A DNA stretch of 64,000 nt, taken from positions 2,308,501 through 2,372,500 of the forward strand of contig NZ_LT629794.1 of the NCBI RefSeq assembly GCF_900106075.1, read 5' to 3'. Both the position numbers and the translations under genes were made by a program. The notes beneath the pieces are model-generated. The model had not been told where the DNA came from and made no database searches. It was given only the letters and a program-made list of their open reading frames with translations. Of the stretch, positions 35,436 to 44,656 are shown one piece after another (within the stretch, counting starts at the first letter, position 1; every line of letters begins with the position of its first letter). This stretch comes from Polaribacter sp. Hel1_33_78 (GTDB lineage Bacteria > Bacteroidota > Bacteroidia > Flavobacteriales > Flavobacteriaceae).

Positions 35436-36806
35436 TCAAATAGCACTAATAATATCGTATTTTGTAATAATATGATGATTGCCATTTTCTAAATCAACTA
35501 AAACAGCATCATTTTCTTTAGTAATCAATTTAGAGATATCTTCTAATTTTGCAGTCTTGTTTACAATTGGGTAGGGTTTCCCCATAATATCTTTAATTGG
35601 TTTATCTGCTATATTTTTATCCGCAATAAAATAATGTAACAAAACAGATTCGTCTATAGAGCCTACAAAACCATTACTATCTTTTACCGGAATTTGAGAT
35701 ATTTTAAACGCTTTCATTCGCTCTATTGCATGAGAAACTAATTCTTCCGTTTGTGCAACAATCATTGGTTCTTCTGAATGAGTTTTAATTAAATCTGCAG
35801 CAGTTTTAAATTCTTCTTCTATAAAACCTCTTTCACGCATCCAATTATCATTAAACATTTTACCCACATATCTACTTCCGTGATCATGAAATAAAACTAC
35901 CACAACATCATCTTTTGTAAAGTGTTCTTTTAATTGTAATAATCCTTTTACGGCTGCTCCAGCAGAATTCCCTAAAAACATTCCTTCTTCTTTTGCTAAA
36001 CGTTGCGTATAAATTGCAGCATCTTTATCGGTTACTTTTGTAAAACCATCAATAACACCAAAATTTACATTTTTAGGTAAAATATCTTCACCAATTCCTT
36101 CTGTGATGTAAGGATAAATCTCATTCTCGTCAAAAATACCCGTTTCATGATATTTTTTAAAAACAGAGCCGTAGGTATCTATTCCCCAAATTTTTACAGT
36201 TGAACCCGCTTCCCTTGCTTTCATCTTTAAATAACTTCCAACACCAGAAATGGTTCCTCCTGTTCCTACACCAACAACAAAATGAGTTACCTTCCCCTCG
36301 GTTTGCTCCCAAATTTCCGGACCTGTACTTAGAAAATGCGCTTTACAATTACTAGGATTATCATATTGATTTACATACCACGAATTCGGAGTTTCTTCTC
36401 CTAAACGCTTAGAAACCGAATAATAAGAACGTGCATCATCTGGCTCAACATTTGTGGGACAAACAACAACTTCAGCTCCAACAGCTCTTAAAATATCTAT
36501 CTTTTCTTTAGACTGTTTGTCTGCCATTACAAATATACATTTGTAGCCTTTTACAATTGCAGCTAAAGCCAATCCCATTCCTGTATTTCCAGAGGTTCCT
36601 TCTATAATTGTGCCTCCTGGCTTTAAACGACCATCTGCTTCTGCGTCTTTTATCATTTGCAATGCCATTCTATCTTTTACCGAGTTTCCTGGGTTAAAAG
36701 TTTCGTATTTAGAAAGCACCAAACAAGGTAATTCTTTTGTTAAAACATTCAATTTTACTAAGGGAGTGTTCCCAATAGTTTCTAATATATTTTCTGCGTA
36801 GTTCAT
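35436..36806 (-). CDS. Cystathionine beta-synthase-like PLP enzyme with CBS domain pair
   Basis: A 456-residue protein: a fold-type II PLP domain at about 1-320 with the Schiff-base lysine K44 in FNPGNSVKDR, EGTSGNTGMG and GVGTGGTISGVGSY, then two CBS domains at about 335-456. The order and motifs match cystathionine beta-synthase (homocysteine plus serine); many related bacterial proteins act as O-acetylserine sulfhydrylases, so cysteine synthase is the alternative. CBS domains suggest adenosyl-ligand regulation. Monocistronic on the minus strand. Confidence 0.87.
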   Translation of the reverse strand: MNYAENILETIGNTPLVKLNVLTKELPCLVLSKYETFNPGNSVKDRMALQMIKDAEADGRLKPGGTIIEGTSGNTGMGLALAAIVKGYKCIFVMADKQSKEKIDILRAVGAEVVVCPTNVEPDDARSYYSVSKRLGEETPNSWYVNQYDNPSNCKAHFLSTGPEIWEQTEGKVTHFVVGVGTGGTISGVGSYLKMKAREAGSTVKIWGIDTYGSVFKKYHETGIFDENEIYPYITEGIGEDILPKNVNFGVIDGFTKVTDKDAAIYTQRLAKEEGMFLGNSAGAAVKGLLQLKEHFTKDDVVVVLFHDHGSRYVGKMFNDNWMRERGFIEEEFKTAADLIKTHSEEPMIVAQTEELVSHAIERMKAFKISQIPVKDSNGFVGSIDESVLLHYFIADKNIADKPIKDIMGKPYPIVNKTAKLEDISKLITKENDAVLVDLENGNHHIITKYDIISAI

Positions 36807-37011
36807 CTCTATAATTTCTGGTGCAAATATAAATTATTTTTAGGGCGTTCCCTAAAGGTCGCGCCCAATTATATCTTTTTCTCATTCCTCGAAAAAGGAT
36901 GCCATTTTAATCGCTAACGCAGAGTAGCTATAAATCAGCAAATTAAAAATTTAAAAATGTATTATCTCTTTTTTTGATATTTCATGAAGCAATCTTGCAA
37001 TAAATTTAGAA

Positions 37012-38247
37012 CTAAGCAAACTTAATAGACTTTGAAGGACTTATTTTTGTGATGATAAAAGAAGGAATTATCAACATTAAAAAGCATAAAATTAAAGTAC
37101 CGATGTTTAATAATAGAATAGCTGTAAATGAAATATAAACCGGCATTGTAGCCACATAGTAGGTCTCTGGATTTAACGTTATTATTTTAAAAAAATGTTG
37201 AATACCAATAATTGTTAAACCTATAATGTTACCCCAAAAAAGTCCCTTTAGAATAAGGTAAGTAGCGTTATACAAAAAGATTTTTCTAATACTGGTATTA
37301 TTGCTTCCCAAAGCTTTTAAAACGCCAATCATTTGCACCCGTTCTAATATTAAAACTAACAAAGCAGTAATCATATTAATACCTGCGATTAGAATCATAA
37401 TAGCAATAATAAACCAAACATTATTGTCAAAAAGTTGAATCCAATCGAACACGTTTGGATAGGCATCAACAATTGTTTTGCTATTTAAAGTAGCACTAAT
37501 ATTATTGTAAACCTCTTCTCCTTTTTCATCAATTTCATCAAAATCATTTAATAAAACCTCAAAGCCTCCAACTTCATTTTCTGTCCATTTATTTAAATTT
37601 TGAACCTCTCTAATGTCGCCAATCATCATGCTTTTATCAAACTGCAAAAAACCTGTATTATAAATTCCAGTAATAATGTATTTTTTATTGGAAGGTAATT
37701 TACTGTTTACCGTTTTTATAAACGTGGCTATAATTGTATCGTTTAATTTTAATTGCAAACGATTTATAATTGTTTGTGAAAGCAAAACTTCTCTTGTTCT
37801 TGGCTGATTAAAATCTGGAACTCTTCCTTCCACCATGTATTCAGTAAAGAAAGACCAATCATAATCTGTAGAAACCCCTTTAAAAATAATACCTTCAAAA
37901 TCGGTTTTAGTTCTTAAAATACCCGCTTTATTGGCGAAAATTTGCACATTTTTTATTCCTTTTACATGCTTAAAAGTAGGATAAAAGTCTTGCTCTTTTT
38001 TTATAGCTGTTGTAGAAACATCAGAATTATTGGCGTCATAATTTACAATCTGAATATGACCTTTAAATCCAGCCATTTTATCCCGAATTTTATACTGCAG
38101 ACCTGCACCTGTTGCCACAGCAATTAGCATAATAATAATTCCTAACGCAATTGCTGTGATGGCAATTTTTATTATTGGCGATGAAATGCTATTTTTATAC
38201 TTTTTGCCAGCAATAATGCGTTTTGCAATGAATAACTCGTAATTCAA
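37012..38247 (-). CDS. LolC/LolE-type ABC transporter permease
   Basis: An FtsX-fold permease of the lipoprotein-releasing (LolCDE) type: N-terminal TM helix (IKIAITAIALGIIIMLIAVA), a large periplasmic MacB-like domain (about 60-265) and three C-terminal helices (WFIIAIMILIAGINMITALL, then LLNIGTLILCFLMLIIP). No ATG begins the frame; a TTG at 38247 gives LNYELFIAKRIIAGKKYKNS, the usual family N-terminus (411 residues), while an earlier TTG at 38274 would overlap the divergent gene. The partner ATPase (LolD) is not in the window. Confidence 0.85.
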   Translation of the reverse strand: MNYELFIAKRIIAGKKYKNSISSPIIKIAITAIALGIIIMLIAVATGAGLQYKIRDKMAGFKGHIQIVNYDANNSDVSTTAIKKEQDFYPTFKHVKGIKNVQIFANKAGILRTKTDFEGIIFKGVSTDYDWSFFTEYMVEGRVPDFNQPRTREVLLSQTIINRLQLKLNDTIIATFIKTVNSKLPSNKKYIITGIYNTGFLQFDKSMMIGDIREVQNLNKWTENEVGGFEVLLNDFDEIDEKGEEVYNNISATLNSKTIVDAYPNVFDWIQLFDNNVWFIIAIMILIAGINMITALLVLILERVQMIGVLKALGSNNTSIRKIFLYNATYLILKGLFWGNIIGLTIIGIQHFFKIITLNPETYYVATMPVYISFTAILLLNIGTLILCFLMLIIPSFIITKISPSKSIKFA

Positions 38248-38248
38248 A

Positions 38249-39475
38249 TTGATGATTCTTTTTAAACCTTTCAAAAGTACATATTTATTCTTGTTTCTGT
38301 TCCTGAATTTTCAGCTGATTTCTTGTGCACAAAAACCTCCAGAAAATAATAAAAACGACCCAAAAAAATCAGCAATTATAAAAACTGGTGCAGAAAGAAC
38401 TCGTTTATATCTAAACCTTTTAAGAGGTAAGAATGTTGCTATTGTTGCAAACCAAACCTCTATTATAGAAAAAACTAAAAAGAAAAAAACGTTTGTTAGC
38501 TTAATCGACAGTTTACTTTCTCTTGGAATAAAAATTAAAAAAGTGTTTGCTCCAGAACACGGCTTTCGTGGAAAAGCAGATGCCGGTGAAACCATTAAAG
38601 ACGGATTTGATACTAAAACAGGCTTACCAATTATATCCTTATATGGAAAAAACAAAAAACCTTCTGCTGAACAATTGAAAAATATTGATGTGGTAGTTTT
38701 TGACATTCAAGATGTAGGAGCGCGTTTTTATACCTATATTTCTTCCTTACATTATGTAATGGAAGCTTGTGCAGAAGTTGGAATTCCGGTTATAATTTTA
38801 GACAGACCAAACCCGAATGGGCATTACATTGATGGCCCCGTTTTAGAATTACAACATAAAAGTTTTGTGGGTATGCATAAAGTACCTGTAGTTTATGGAA
38901 TGACCATTGGTGAATATGGAAAAATGATAAATGGGGAAAAGTGGTTGAAAAAGGGAATTCATTGTAATTTAACTGTCATTCCTTTAGAAAATTACAATCA
39001 CAAAACAGACTATAGTTTGCCAGTAAAACCATCTCCAAATTTACCGAATGACAAAAGCATCAACTTATACCCTAGTCTATGTTTTTTTGAAGGAACTAAT
39101 GTTTCTGCAGGAAGAGGAACCGAAATGCAATTCCAAATTTATGGATCACCTTTCTTAGCAAAAAGTGAATTTACATTTATACCCAAACAAAATGAAGGCT
39201 CAAAATATCCAAAGTATAAAAACAACCTATGTTTTGGTGAGAATTTGCAAAGCACTAAAAACTTAAATCGACTTAATTTAAATTGGTTACTTAAAGCTTA
39301 CGAACAAAATTCTTCTGACGAATTTTTTAATAGCTTCTTTACTAAATTAGCAGGAACTACAAAACTGCAAGAACAAATAGAAGGAGGTTTATCTGAAGAA
39401 CAAATTACAAAAACTTGGAAAGAAGACTTGAAAGCATTTGAAAAAACTAGAAATAAATATTTAATTTATAAATAA
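38249..39475 (+). CDS. NamZ-type (DUF1343) exo-beta-N-acetylmuramidase lipoprotein
   Basis: A 408-residue lipoprotein (lipobox LISC, Cys26) of the DUF1343/NamZ family (GH171), whose characterised member removes MurNAc from the non-reducing end of peptidoglycan fragments. Motifs include NVAIVANQTS, FAPEHGFRGKADAGE, FDIQDVGARFYTYI, DRPNPNGHYIDGP and the late EGTNVSAGRGTEMQFQ. The start at 38249 (second Met at 38252) sits directly against the likely TTG start of the divergent permease, leaving essentially no intergenic promoter space. Confidence 0.9.
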   Translation: MMILFKPFKSTYLFLFLFLNFQLISCAQKPPENNKNDPKKSAIIKTGAERTRLYLNLLRGKNVAIVANQTSIIEKTKKKKTFVSLIDSLLSLGIKIKKVFAPEHGFRGKADAGETIKDGFDTKTGLPIISLYGKNKKPSAEQLKNIDVVVFDIQDVGARFYTYISSLHYVMEACAEVGIPVIILDRPNPNGHYIDGPVLELQHKSFVGMHKVPVVYGMTIGEYGKMINGEKWLKKGIHCNLTVIPLENYNHKTDYSLPVKPSPNLPNDKSINLYPSLCFFEGTNVSAGRGTEMQFQIYGSPFLAKSEFTFIPKQNEGSKYPKYKNNLCFGENLQSTKNLNRLNLNWLLKAYEQNSSDEFFNSFFTKLAGTTKLQEQIEGGLSEEQITKTWKEDLKAFEKTRNKYLIYK

Positions 39476-39477
39476 TA

Positions 39478-39891
39478 CTATTTTCTGATTTTTTTTAGAT
39501 TATACTCATAAGGTAATCGCTTTTTTAAAGCTTCCACAATATTATAAGTTGCAGGACAAATTGCCGTATTGGCAATTGTTAAGTCTGTAATTTGTATGAA
39601 TTTACGTCTGTTTGTATGAGGATATTCTGCACACGCTTTTGGGCGAACATGATAGATTGTACAAGAATTATCAGCTTCATCGAAAAAAGAACAAGGTGCC
39701 GTTTTTAGCACCATAAAATCATCCTCATCCCTTTCTAAGAACGTGTTAGTGAAATTAGCAACTTTCATTTTTAAATGCTTAGAAATGCGCTCAATATCTT
39801 TATCTATAAATATCGGACTTGAAGTTTTACAACAATTTCCACAGTCTAAACAATCCGTTTTTGCGAACTCAGCATCGTGCAAATCTTGCAT
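39478..39891 (-). CDS. YkgJ-family Cys-cluster protein (main frame)
   Basis: A 137-residue protein of the YkgJ (CxxCxxCC) family: C14, C17, C20 and C21 in TDCLDCGNCCKTSSPIF, then APCSFFDEADNSCTIYHVRP and KACAEYP. These Cys probably bind zinc or an Fe-S cluster; function unknown. The frame opens at Met 39891, but the family N-terminus lies upstream in another frame (39892-40001), separated by a run of seven A. The intact protein would be about 173 residues. Convergent with namZ, 2 bases apart. Confidence 0.82.
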   Translation of the reverse strand: MQDLHDAEFAKTDCLDCGNCCKTSSPIFIDKDIERISKHLKMKVANFTNTFLERDEDDFMVLKTAPCSFFDEADNSCTIYHVRPKACAEYPHTNRRKFIQITDLTIANTAICPATYNIVEALKKRLPYEYNLKKIRK

Positions 39892-40001
39892 AACATAATC
39901 TAAATTTTTAGGTGTCCTTTTTTTAGATGTGTAAAATATTTTTTATTTTCTTTTCTTGCTTCTTCTGCTAATTTCGGGAGTTGTTGTAACCGTTTTTCCA
40001 T
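39892..40001 (-). pseudogene. Frameshifted N-terminus of the YkgJ-family gene
   Basis: From ATG 40001 the sequence reads MEKRLQQLPKLAEEARKENK and KYFTHLKK, which is the expected N-terminus of flavobacterial YkgJ proteins, then hits a TAG after 33 codons. One extra base in the A7 run (T7 on the plus strand, 39918-39924) would continue it as KRTPKNLDYVMQDLH straight into the main frame. This is either a sequencing/assembly error, a real mutation, or slippage at the homopolymer. Confidence 0.65.
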
Positions 40002-40036
40002 AGTGCAAAACTACAATTATTCTTGACCAAAAATCA

Positions 40037-40068
40037 TTGAAAAAAACAAATAAAAATATGTAATTTTG
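40037..40068 (+). promoter_or_regulatory. argS promoter
   Basis: TTG (40037-40039), a 21-base spacer and TAATTTTG (40061-40068) match the Bacteroidota primary-sigma promoter TTG-N(17-23)-TAnnTTTG, 21 bases before the argS ATG. This is the best promoter I found in the window. Confidence 0.7.
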
Positions 40069-40089
40069 CATTTCAATTTTCAAGATTAA

Positions 40090-41865
40090 ATGAACATTCA
40101 AAACATCATAGAAACCAAAGTAAAAGAGGGGTTTTTAGCTTTATACAATATAGAAATTCCTTCAGTAGAATTTCAAGCTACCAGAAAAGAATTTGAAGGG
40201 GATATTACTGTTGTTGTATTCCCTTTATTGCGCTACAAAAAAGGGAATCCTGTTCAAATTGGTGAAGATTTAGGGAAATATGTTGATGAAAATGTTGATG
40301 AAATCACAAACTACAACGTAGTTAAAGGTTTTTTAAACTTAGTTGTTGATGATAGTTTCTACACAAATTTTTTTAATTCAATTTACTCAAATTCTTCGTT
40401 TGGTTTGGTTTCGTCTAAACCGAATGATAAAGCCATAATGGTGGAGTATTCATCACCAAACACAAACAAACCTTTACATCTAGGACATGTTCGTAATAAT
40501 TTACTAGGCTATTCTGTTGCAGAAATCATAAAAGCTGCAGGAAAAAAAGTTTATAAAACTCAAATTATAAACGATAGAGGAATTCATATTTGTAAATCTA
40601 TGTTGGCTTGGGAAAAATTTGGTAACGGTGAAACTCCAGCATCATCAGGTTTAAAAGGTGATAAATTGGTTGGAAATTACTACGTGAAATTTGACCAAGA
40701 ATACAAAAAAGAAATCGCGCAGTTAATTACCCAGGGGAAAACTGAGGAAGAAGCTAAAAAAGAAGCGCCACTTTTATTAGAAGCACAGCAAATGTTGCAG
40801 CAATGGGAAGCTGGAAACGAACAGGTTGTTTCGCTTTGGAAAACTATGAACTCTTGGGTTTACGAGGGTTTTGAGGTTACTTATAAAAATATGGGTGTAA
40901 ATTTCGATACTTTATATTATGAAAGTAACACGTATTTATTAGGAAAAGATGTGGTTTCTCAAGGCATCCAAAAAGGTGTTTTCTATAAAAAAGAAGATGG
41001 TTCTGTTTGGTGTGATTTAACAGATGATGGTTTAGATGAAAAAATTGTTTTACGTTCAGACGGAACGGCTGTTTACATGACACAAGATATTGGAACTGCA
41101 ATTCAGCGTGTAAAAGATTTTCCCGATGTTGGAGGAATGGTTTATACTGTGGGTAACGAACAAGATTATCATTTTCAAGTATTATTTTTAATTTTAAAAA
41201 AACTAGGTTTTGATTGGTCTAAACAATTGCATCATTTAAGTTATGGCATGGTAGATTTACCTTCTGGAAAAATGAAGTCTAGAGAAGGTACCGTTGTTGA
41301 TGCTGATGAATTAATGTCTGAAATGACCGAAACAGCCAAAATAATTTCTGAAGAACTAGGTAAATTGGAAGGTTATTCCCAGCAAGAAAAAAACGAACTA
41401 TATAAAACGATTGGTTTAGGTGCTTTAAAATATTTTATTCTAAAAGTAGACCCTAAAAAAAGAATCTTATTCGACCCGAAATCTTCTGTAGATTTCCAAG
41501 GAAACACAGGTCCTTTTATACAATACACCTATGCAAGAATTCAATCTATTATTAGAAAAGCAGCTTTTGATTATTCAAAATCTGTAACTATTGAATTACA
41601 TGAAAAAGAAAAAGAGTTACTAAAACAATTAGCGTTATATCCTGAAACTATACAACAAGCAGCTACAAATTATTCTCCAGCGATTGTTGCGAATTACACC
41701 TATGATTTGGTAAAAGAATTCAATTCTTTTTATCAAAATGTATCCATATTAGGAGAAGAAAATGAAGCTAAAAAAATATTTAGAGTTCAGTTAGCAAAGA
41801 AAGTCGCAGATACCATAAAATCAGCATTTTATTTATTAGGAATTGATGTTCCTGAGAGAATGTAA
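40090..41865 (+). CDS. argS: Arginyl-tRNA synthetase
   Basis: Class I synthetase of 591 residues. The HIGH motif is HLGH at 130-133 (SSPNTNKPLHLGHVRNN), the KMSKS-equivalent is KMKSREGTVV near 398, and the DALR anticodon-binding domain occupies the C-terminus (FIQYTYARIQSI, ending YLLGIDVPERM). N-terminal Arg_tRNA_synt_N domain present. Normal length, no anomaly; own promoter upstream. Confidence 0.97.
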   Translation: MNIQNIIETKVKEGFLALYNIEIPSVEFQATRKEFEGDITVVVFPLLRYKKGNPVQIGEDLGKYVDENVDEITNYNVVKGFLNLVVDDSFYTNFFNSIYSNSSFGLVSSKPNDKAIMVEYSSPNTNKPLHLGHVRNNLLGYSVAEIIKAAGKKVYKTQIINDRGIHICKSMLAWEKFGNGETPASSGLKGDKLVGNYYVKFDQEYKKEIAQLITQGKTEEEAKKEAPLLLEAQQMLQQWEAGNEQVVSLWKTMNSWVYEGFEVTYKNMGVNFDTLYYESNTYLLGKDVVSQGIQKGVFYKKEDGSVWCDLTDDGLDEKIVLRSDGTAVYMTQDIGTAIQRVKDFPDVGGMVYTVGNEQDYHFQVLFLILKKLGFDWSKQLHHLSYGMVDLPSGKMKSREGTVVDADELMSEMTETAKIISEELGKLEGYSQQEKNELYKTIGLGALKYFILKVDPKKRILFDPKSSVDFQGNTGPFIQYTYARIQSIIRKAAFDYSKSVTIELHEKEKELLKQLALYPETIQQAATNYSPAIVANYTYDLVKEFNSFYQNVSILGEENEAKKIFRVQLAKKVADTIKSAFYLLGIDVPERM

Positions 41866-42021
41866 AATAGTTGGAAGTAAAAACAAAAGTTAGTAAATTG
41901 CACGAGAAATTGAAAGGACATCCTTTTTAATTATCAGTTTTAGTAAAATTAGAGTAAGAACGAAACTAAAATAATTCTAGAACGCATAAAGTAAAGAAAT
42001 AAAAGATAAAAAAATATAAGT

Positions 42022-43410
42022 ATGAAATACGACATCATTATCATTGGAAGTGGACCTGGAGGATACGTAACAGGAATTAGAGCTTCTCAACTAGGCTTTA
42101 AAGTTGCCATTGTAGAAAAAGAAAATTTAGGTGGAATTTGCTTAAACTGGGGATGTATTCCTACAAAAGCATTGTTAAAATCTGCACAAGTTTATGATTA
42201 TTTAAAACATGTTGATGATTATGGTTTAAAAGCAGAAGCTATTGATAAAGATTTTGATGCTGTGATTAAAAGAAGTCGTGGTGTTGCAGATGGCATGAGC
42301 AAAGGGGTTGCTTTTTTAATGAAGAAAAATAAAATCGATATAATTAACGGTTTTGGAAAAATTAAAACGGGTAAAAAAGTAGATGTTACGTCAGAAAATG
42401 GAAAAGTAACTGAATATGCTGCAGACAATATTATTATTGCAACGGGTTCTCGTTCAAGAGAGTTACCAAACTTGCCACAAGATGGTGTAAAAGTAATTGA
42501 ATATAGGAAAGCAATGACATTACCAAGTCAACCAAAATCTATGATTGTTGTAGGTTCTGGAGCAATTGGAGTTGAATTCGCACATTTCTATAACACTATG
42601 GGAACAGAGGTAACTATCGTAGAGTATATGCCCAATTTAGTTCCTGTCGAAGATATTGATATTTCGAAACAATTTGAACGTTCTATAAAAAAAGCTGGAA
42701 TTAAAGTAATGACAAATTCTTCTGTAGAGTCTGTTGATACTTCTGGCGAAGGTGTTGTGGCCACTGTAAAAACGAAGAAAGGAGAAATAACTTTAAAAGC
42801 TGATATTTTATTATCAGCTGTGGGAATTAAATCTAATATTGAAAACCTTGGTTTAGAAGATGTTGGAATTATTGTTGATAGAGATAAAATCTTAGTAAAC
42901 GATTTTTACCAAACTAATATTCCTGGGTATTATGCTATTGGAGATGTGGTTCCCGGACAAGCTTTAGCGCATGTTGCTTCGGCCGAAGGAATTACTTGTG
43001 TAGAAAAATTAGCGGGTTTACATACAGAATCTATTGATTATGGCAATGTACCTGGCTGTACTTATGCAACTCCAGAAATTGCCTCTGTTGGCATGACAGA
43101 AGCAAAAGCAAAGGAAGCTGGATATGAATTAAAAGTTGGTAAATTCCCCTTTTCTGCATCAGGAAAAGCAAAAGCAGCAGGAACTCCTGATGGTTTTGTA
43201 AAGGTGATTTTTGATGCAAAATACGGAGAATGGTTAGGTTGCCATATGATTGGTGCTGGCGTTACAGATATGATTGCAGAAGCAGTATTAGGACGTAAAT
43301 TAGAAACAACTGGTCATGAAGTGTTAAAGACAATTCACCCACACCCAACAATGAGCGAAGCCGTTATGGAAGCAGTTGCTGATGCCTACAACGAAGTCAT
43401 TCACCTATAA
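42022..43410 (+). CDS. lpd: Dihydrolipoyl dehydrogenase
   Basis: E3 flavoprotein of 2-oxoacid dehydrogenase complexes, 462 residues. FAD motif IIIGSGPGGYV (7-17), redox-active disulfide C40/C45 in GGICLNWGCIPTKAL, NAD motif VVGSGAIGVEF near 176, second FAD motif YYAIGDVVPG near 311, and the active-site HPHPTMSEAV dyad near 440. Complete. No E1/E2 genes adjoin it, so it probably serves several complexes. Confidence 0.96.
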   Translation: MKYDIIIIGSGPGGYVTGIRASQLGFKVAIVEKENLGGICLNWGCIPTKALLKSAQVYDYLKHVDDYGLKAEAIDKDFDAVIKRSRGVADGMSKGVAFLMKKNKIDIINGFGKIKTGKKVDVTSENGKVTEYAADNIIIATGSRSRELPNLPQDGVKVIEYRKAMTLPSQPKSMIVVGSGAIGVEFAHFYNTMGTEVTIVEYMPNLVPVEDIDISKQFERSIKKAGIKVMTNSSVESVDTSGEGVVATVKTKKGEITLKADILLSAVGIKSNIENLGLEDVGIIVDRDKILVNDFYQTNIPGYYAIGDVVPGQALAHVASAEGITCVEKLAGLHTESIDYGNVPGCTYATPEIASVGMTEAKAKEAGYELKVGKFPFSASGKAKAAGTPDGFVKVIFDAKYGEWLGCHMIGAGVTDMIAEAVLGRKLETTGHEVLKTIHPHPTMSEAVMEAVADAYNEVIHL

Positions 43411-43526
43411 AATACGCGGTTATACAGAAAAAAAGATACATTTGATATTTTTTTTTATTACTTTCGTATAAATAGACACGAGAAGCCCTCACTTGGTCAA
43501 ATTAGTATAAAAACAAGCTTTTACAA

Positions 43527-44654
43527 ATGAGTATTGTTGAATGGTTTCTTTCTTTTGTCTTTAAGATAAAGACTTACCCTCTAATAATACAAATGACAAT
43601 TGTATTAACATTGGGTTTTATAATTTCAACAATTGTTTTAGTAATAACAATTTATGTAATTAGGAGAAATTATAATAGAATTCAAAAGAAACTTAAAAAG
43701 AATGTTCCTGAAATAAAGACTTTGTTTGAAGAAGTATTATTTTTCGATAAGAAATTCTCAGAGAAAGAAATATTTGATAAGTTTGAAAATATTGTAGGAG
43801 AAGTAAATAAGGAAACTATAGATATTGGTATTGGTATTTTAATAGAATTTAAGAATAAAGAAAAAAAATCAGAAAAATATCCTTTAATAATAGATGCATT
43901 AAATATTGTAGGACATTTAGAGAAAAAATTTGATTCTCGATCGAATAGTGAAAAAATGAATGCCTTTCAAGAAGCTTTCGTTTTAAATTTAAATAAATTC
44001 GATGCTAAAATACTGGTCTATGCCTACAGTAAAAATAAAAGGATTAGAAGAGAGGCACGAAATTCATATCTAGCTTTAAGTATGAATGATCCATATCGTT
44101 TTTTTGATGAGATTGAAGGTTCCCTTTCAAAATGGGATGAGATTGAATTAATGCAATATCTTAAACTTCAAAATAAAAGAGGGAACTTAGAGGGTTTAGG
44201 GAAGTGGATAAATTATTCTAAAAATGACTCTTTAGTGGTTTTTTTAATAAAAATGGTTGGTTTTTTTAAGCAAAAAGGTATCGATGAAATTTTATTAGAA
44301 AAATTAGACGATACAAATGCTGAAGTGAGAGCAGAAGCTATATTAACTTTAGGAGCATTACAGATCAAAGATACAGAGCAAACACTTATTGACAGATATT
44401 ATACAGAACCAGAAATTTGTCAAGTAGCAATCGTAAAAACAATAAGAAAATTTAATACTGGTAAATCTTTAAAATTTTTACAAGAAATATTTCATGAATC
44501 AAATAACACAGATACAAAAAAGATTATTGCTGAAGGAATTCTAAATTATAGTTATGAAGGAAAAATAGCTTTTCAAAATTTAAAGAATTCATTGAAAGAT
44601 TTCGATCTTACAATTTTAAACCATGTTGAAACCCCTCTAATTAAGTTTAAATAA
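43527..44654 (+). CDS. Membrane-anchored HEAT-repeat protein, first gene of exopolysaccharide-like operon
   Basis: A 375-residue protein with one N-terminal transmembrane helix (residues about 18-45, TIVLTLGFIISTIVLVITIY), a charged cytoplasmic linker, and an alpha-solenoid C-terminal half in which HEAT-like units are visible (KLDDTNAEVRAEAILTLGAL, then PEICQVAIVKTIRKFN). No catalytic motif. It is followed after 2 bases by a processive GT2 gene, so I infer a cytoplasmic-face scaffold or regulator of that synthase, in the place where Pga or Bcs systems have small accessory proteins. A TACATTTG box (43437-43444) lies upstream. Confidence 0.75.
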   Translation: MSIVEWFLSFVFKIKTYPLIIQMTIVLTLGFIISTIVLVITIYVIRRNYNRIQKKLKKNVPEIKTLFEEVLFFDKKFSEKEIFDKFENIVGEVNKETIDIGIGILIEFKNKEKKSEKYPLIIDALNIVGHLEKKFDSRSNSEKMNAFQEAFVLNLNKFDAKILVYAYSKNKRIRREARNSYLALSMNDPYRFFDEIEGSLSKWDEIELMQYLKLQNKRGNLEGLGKWINYSKNDSLVVFLIKMVGFFKQKGIDEILLEKLDDTNAEVRAEAILTLGALQIKDTEQTLIDRYYTEPEICQVAIVKTIRKFNTGKSLKFLQEIFHESNNTDTKKIIAEGILNYSYEGKIAFQNLKNSLKDFDLTILNHVETPLIKFK

Positions 44655-44656
44655 AT

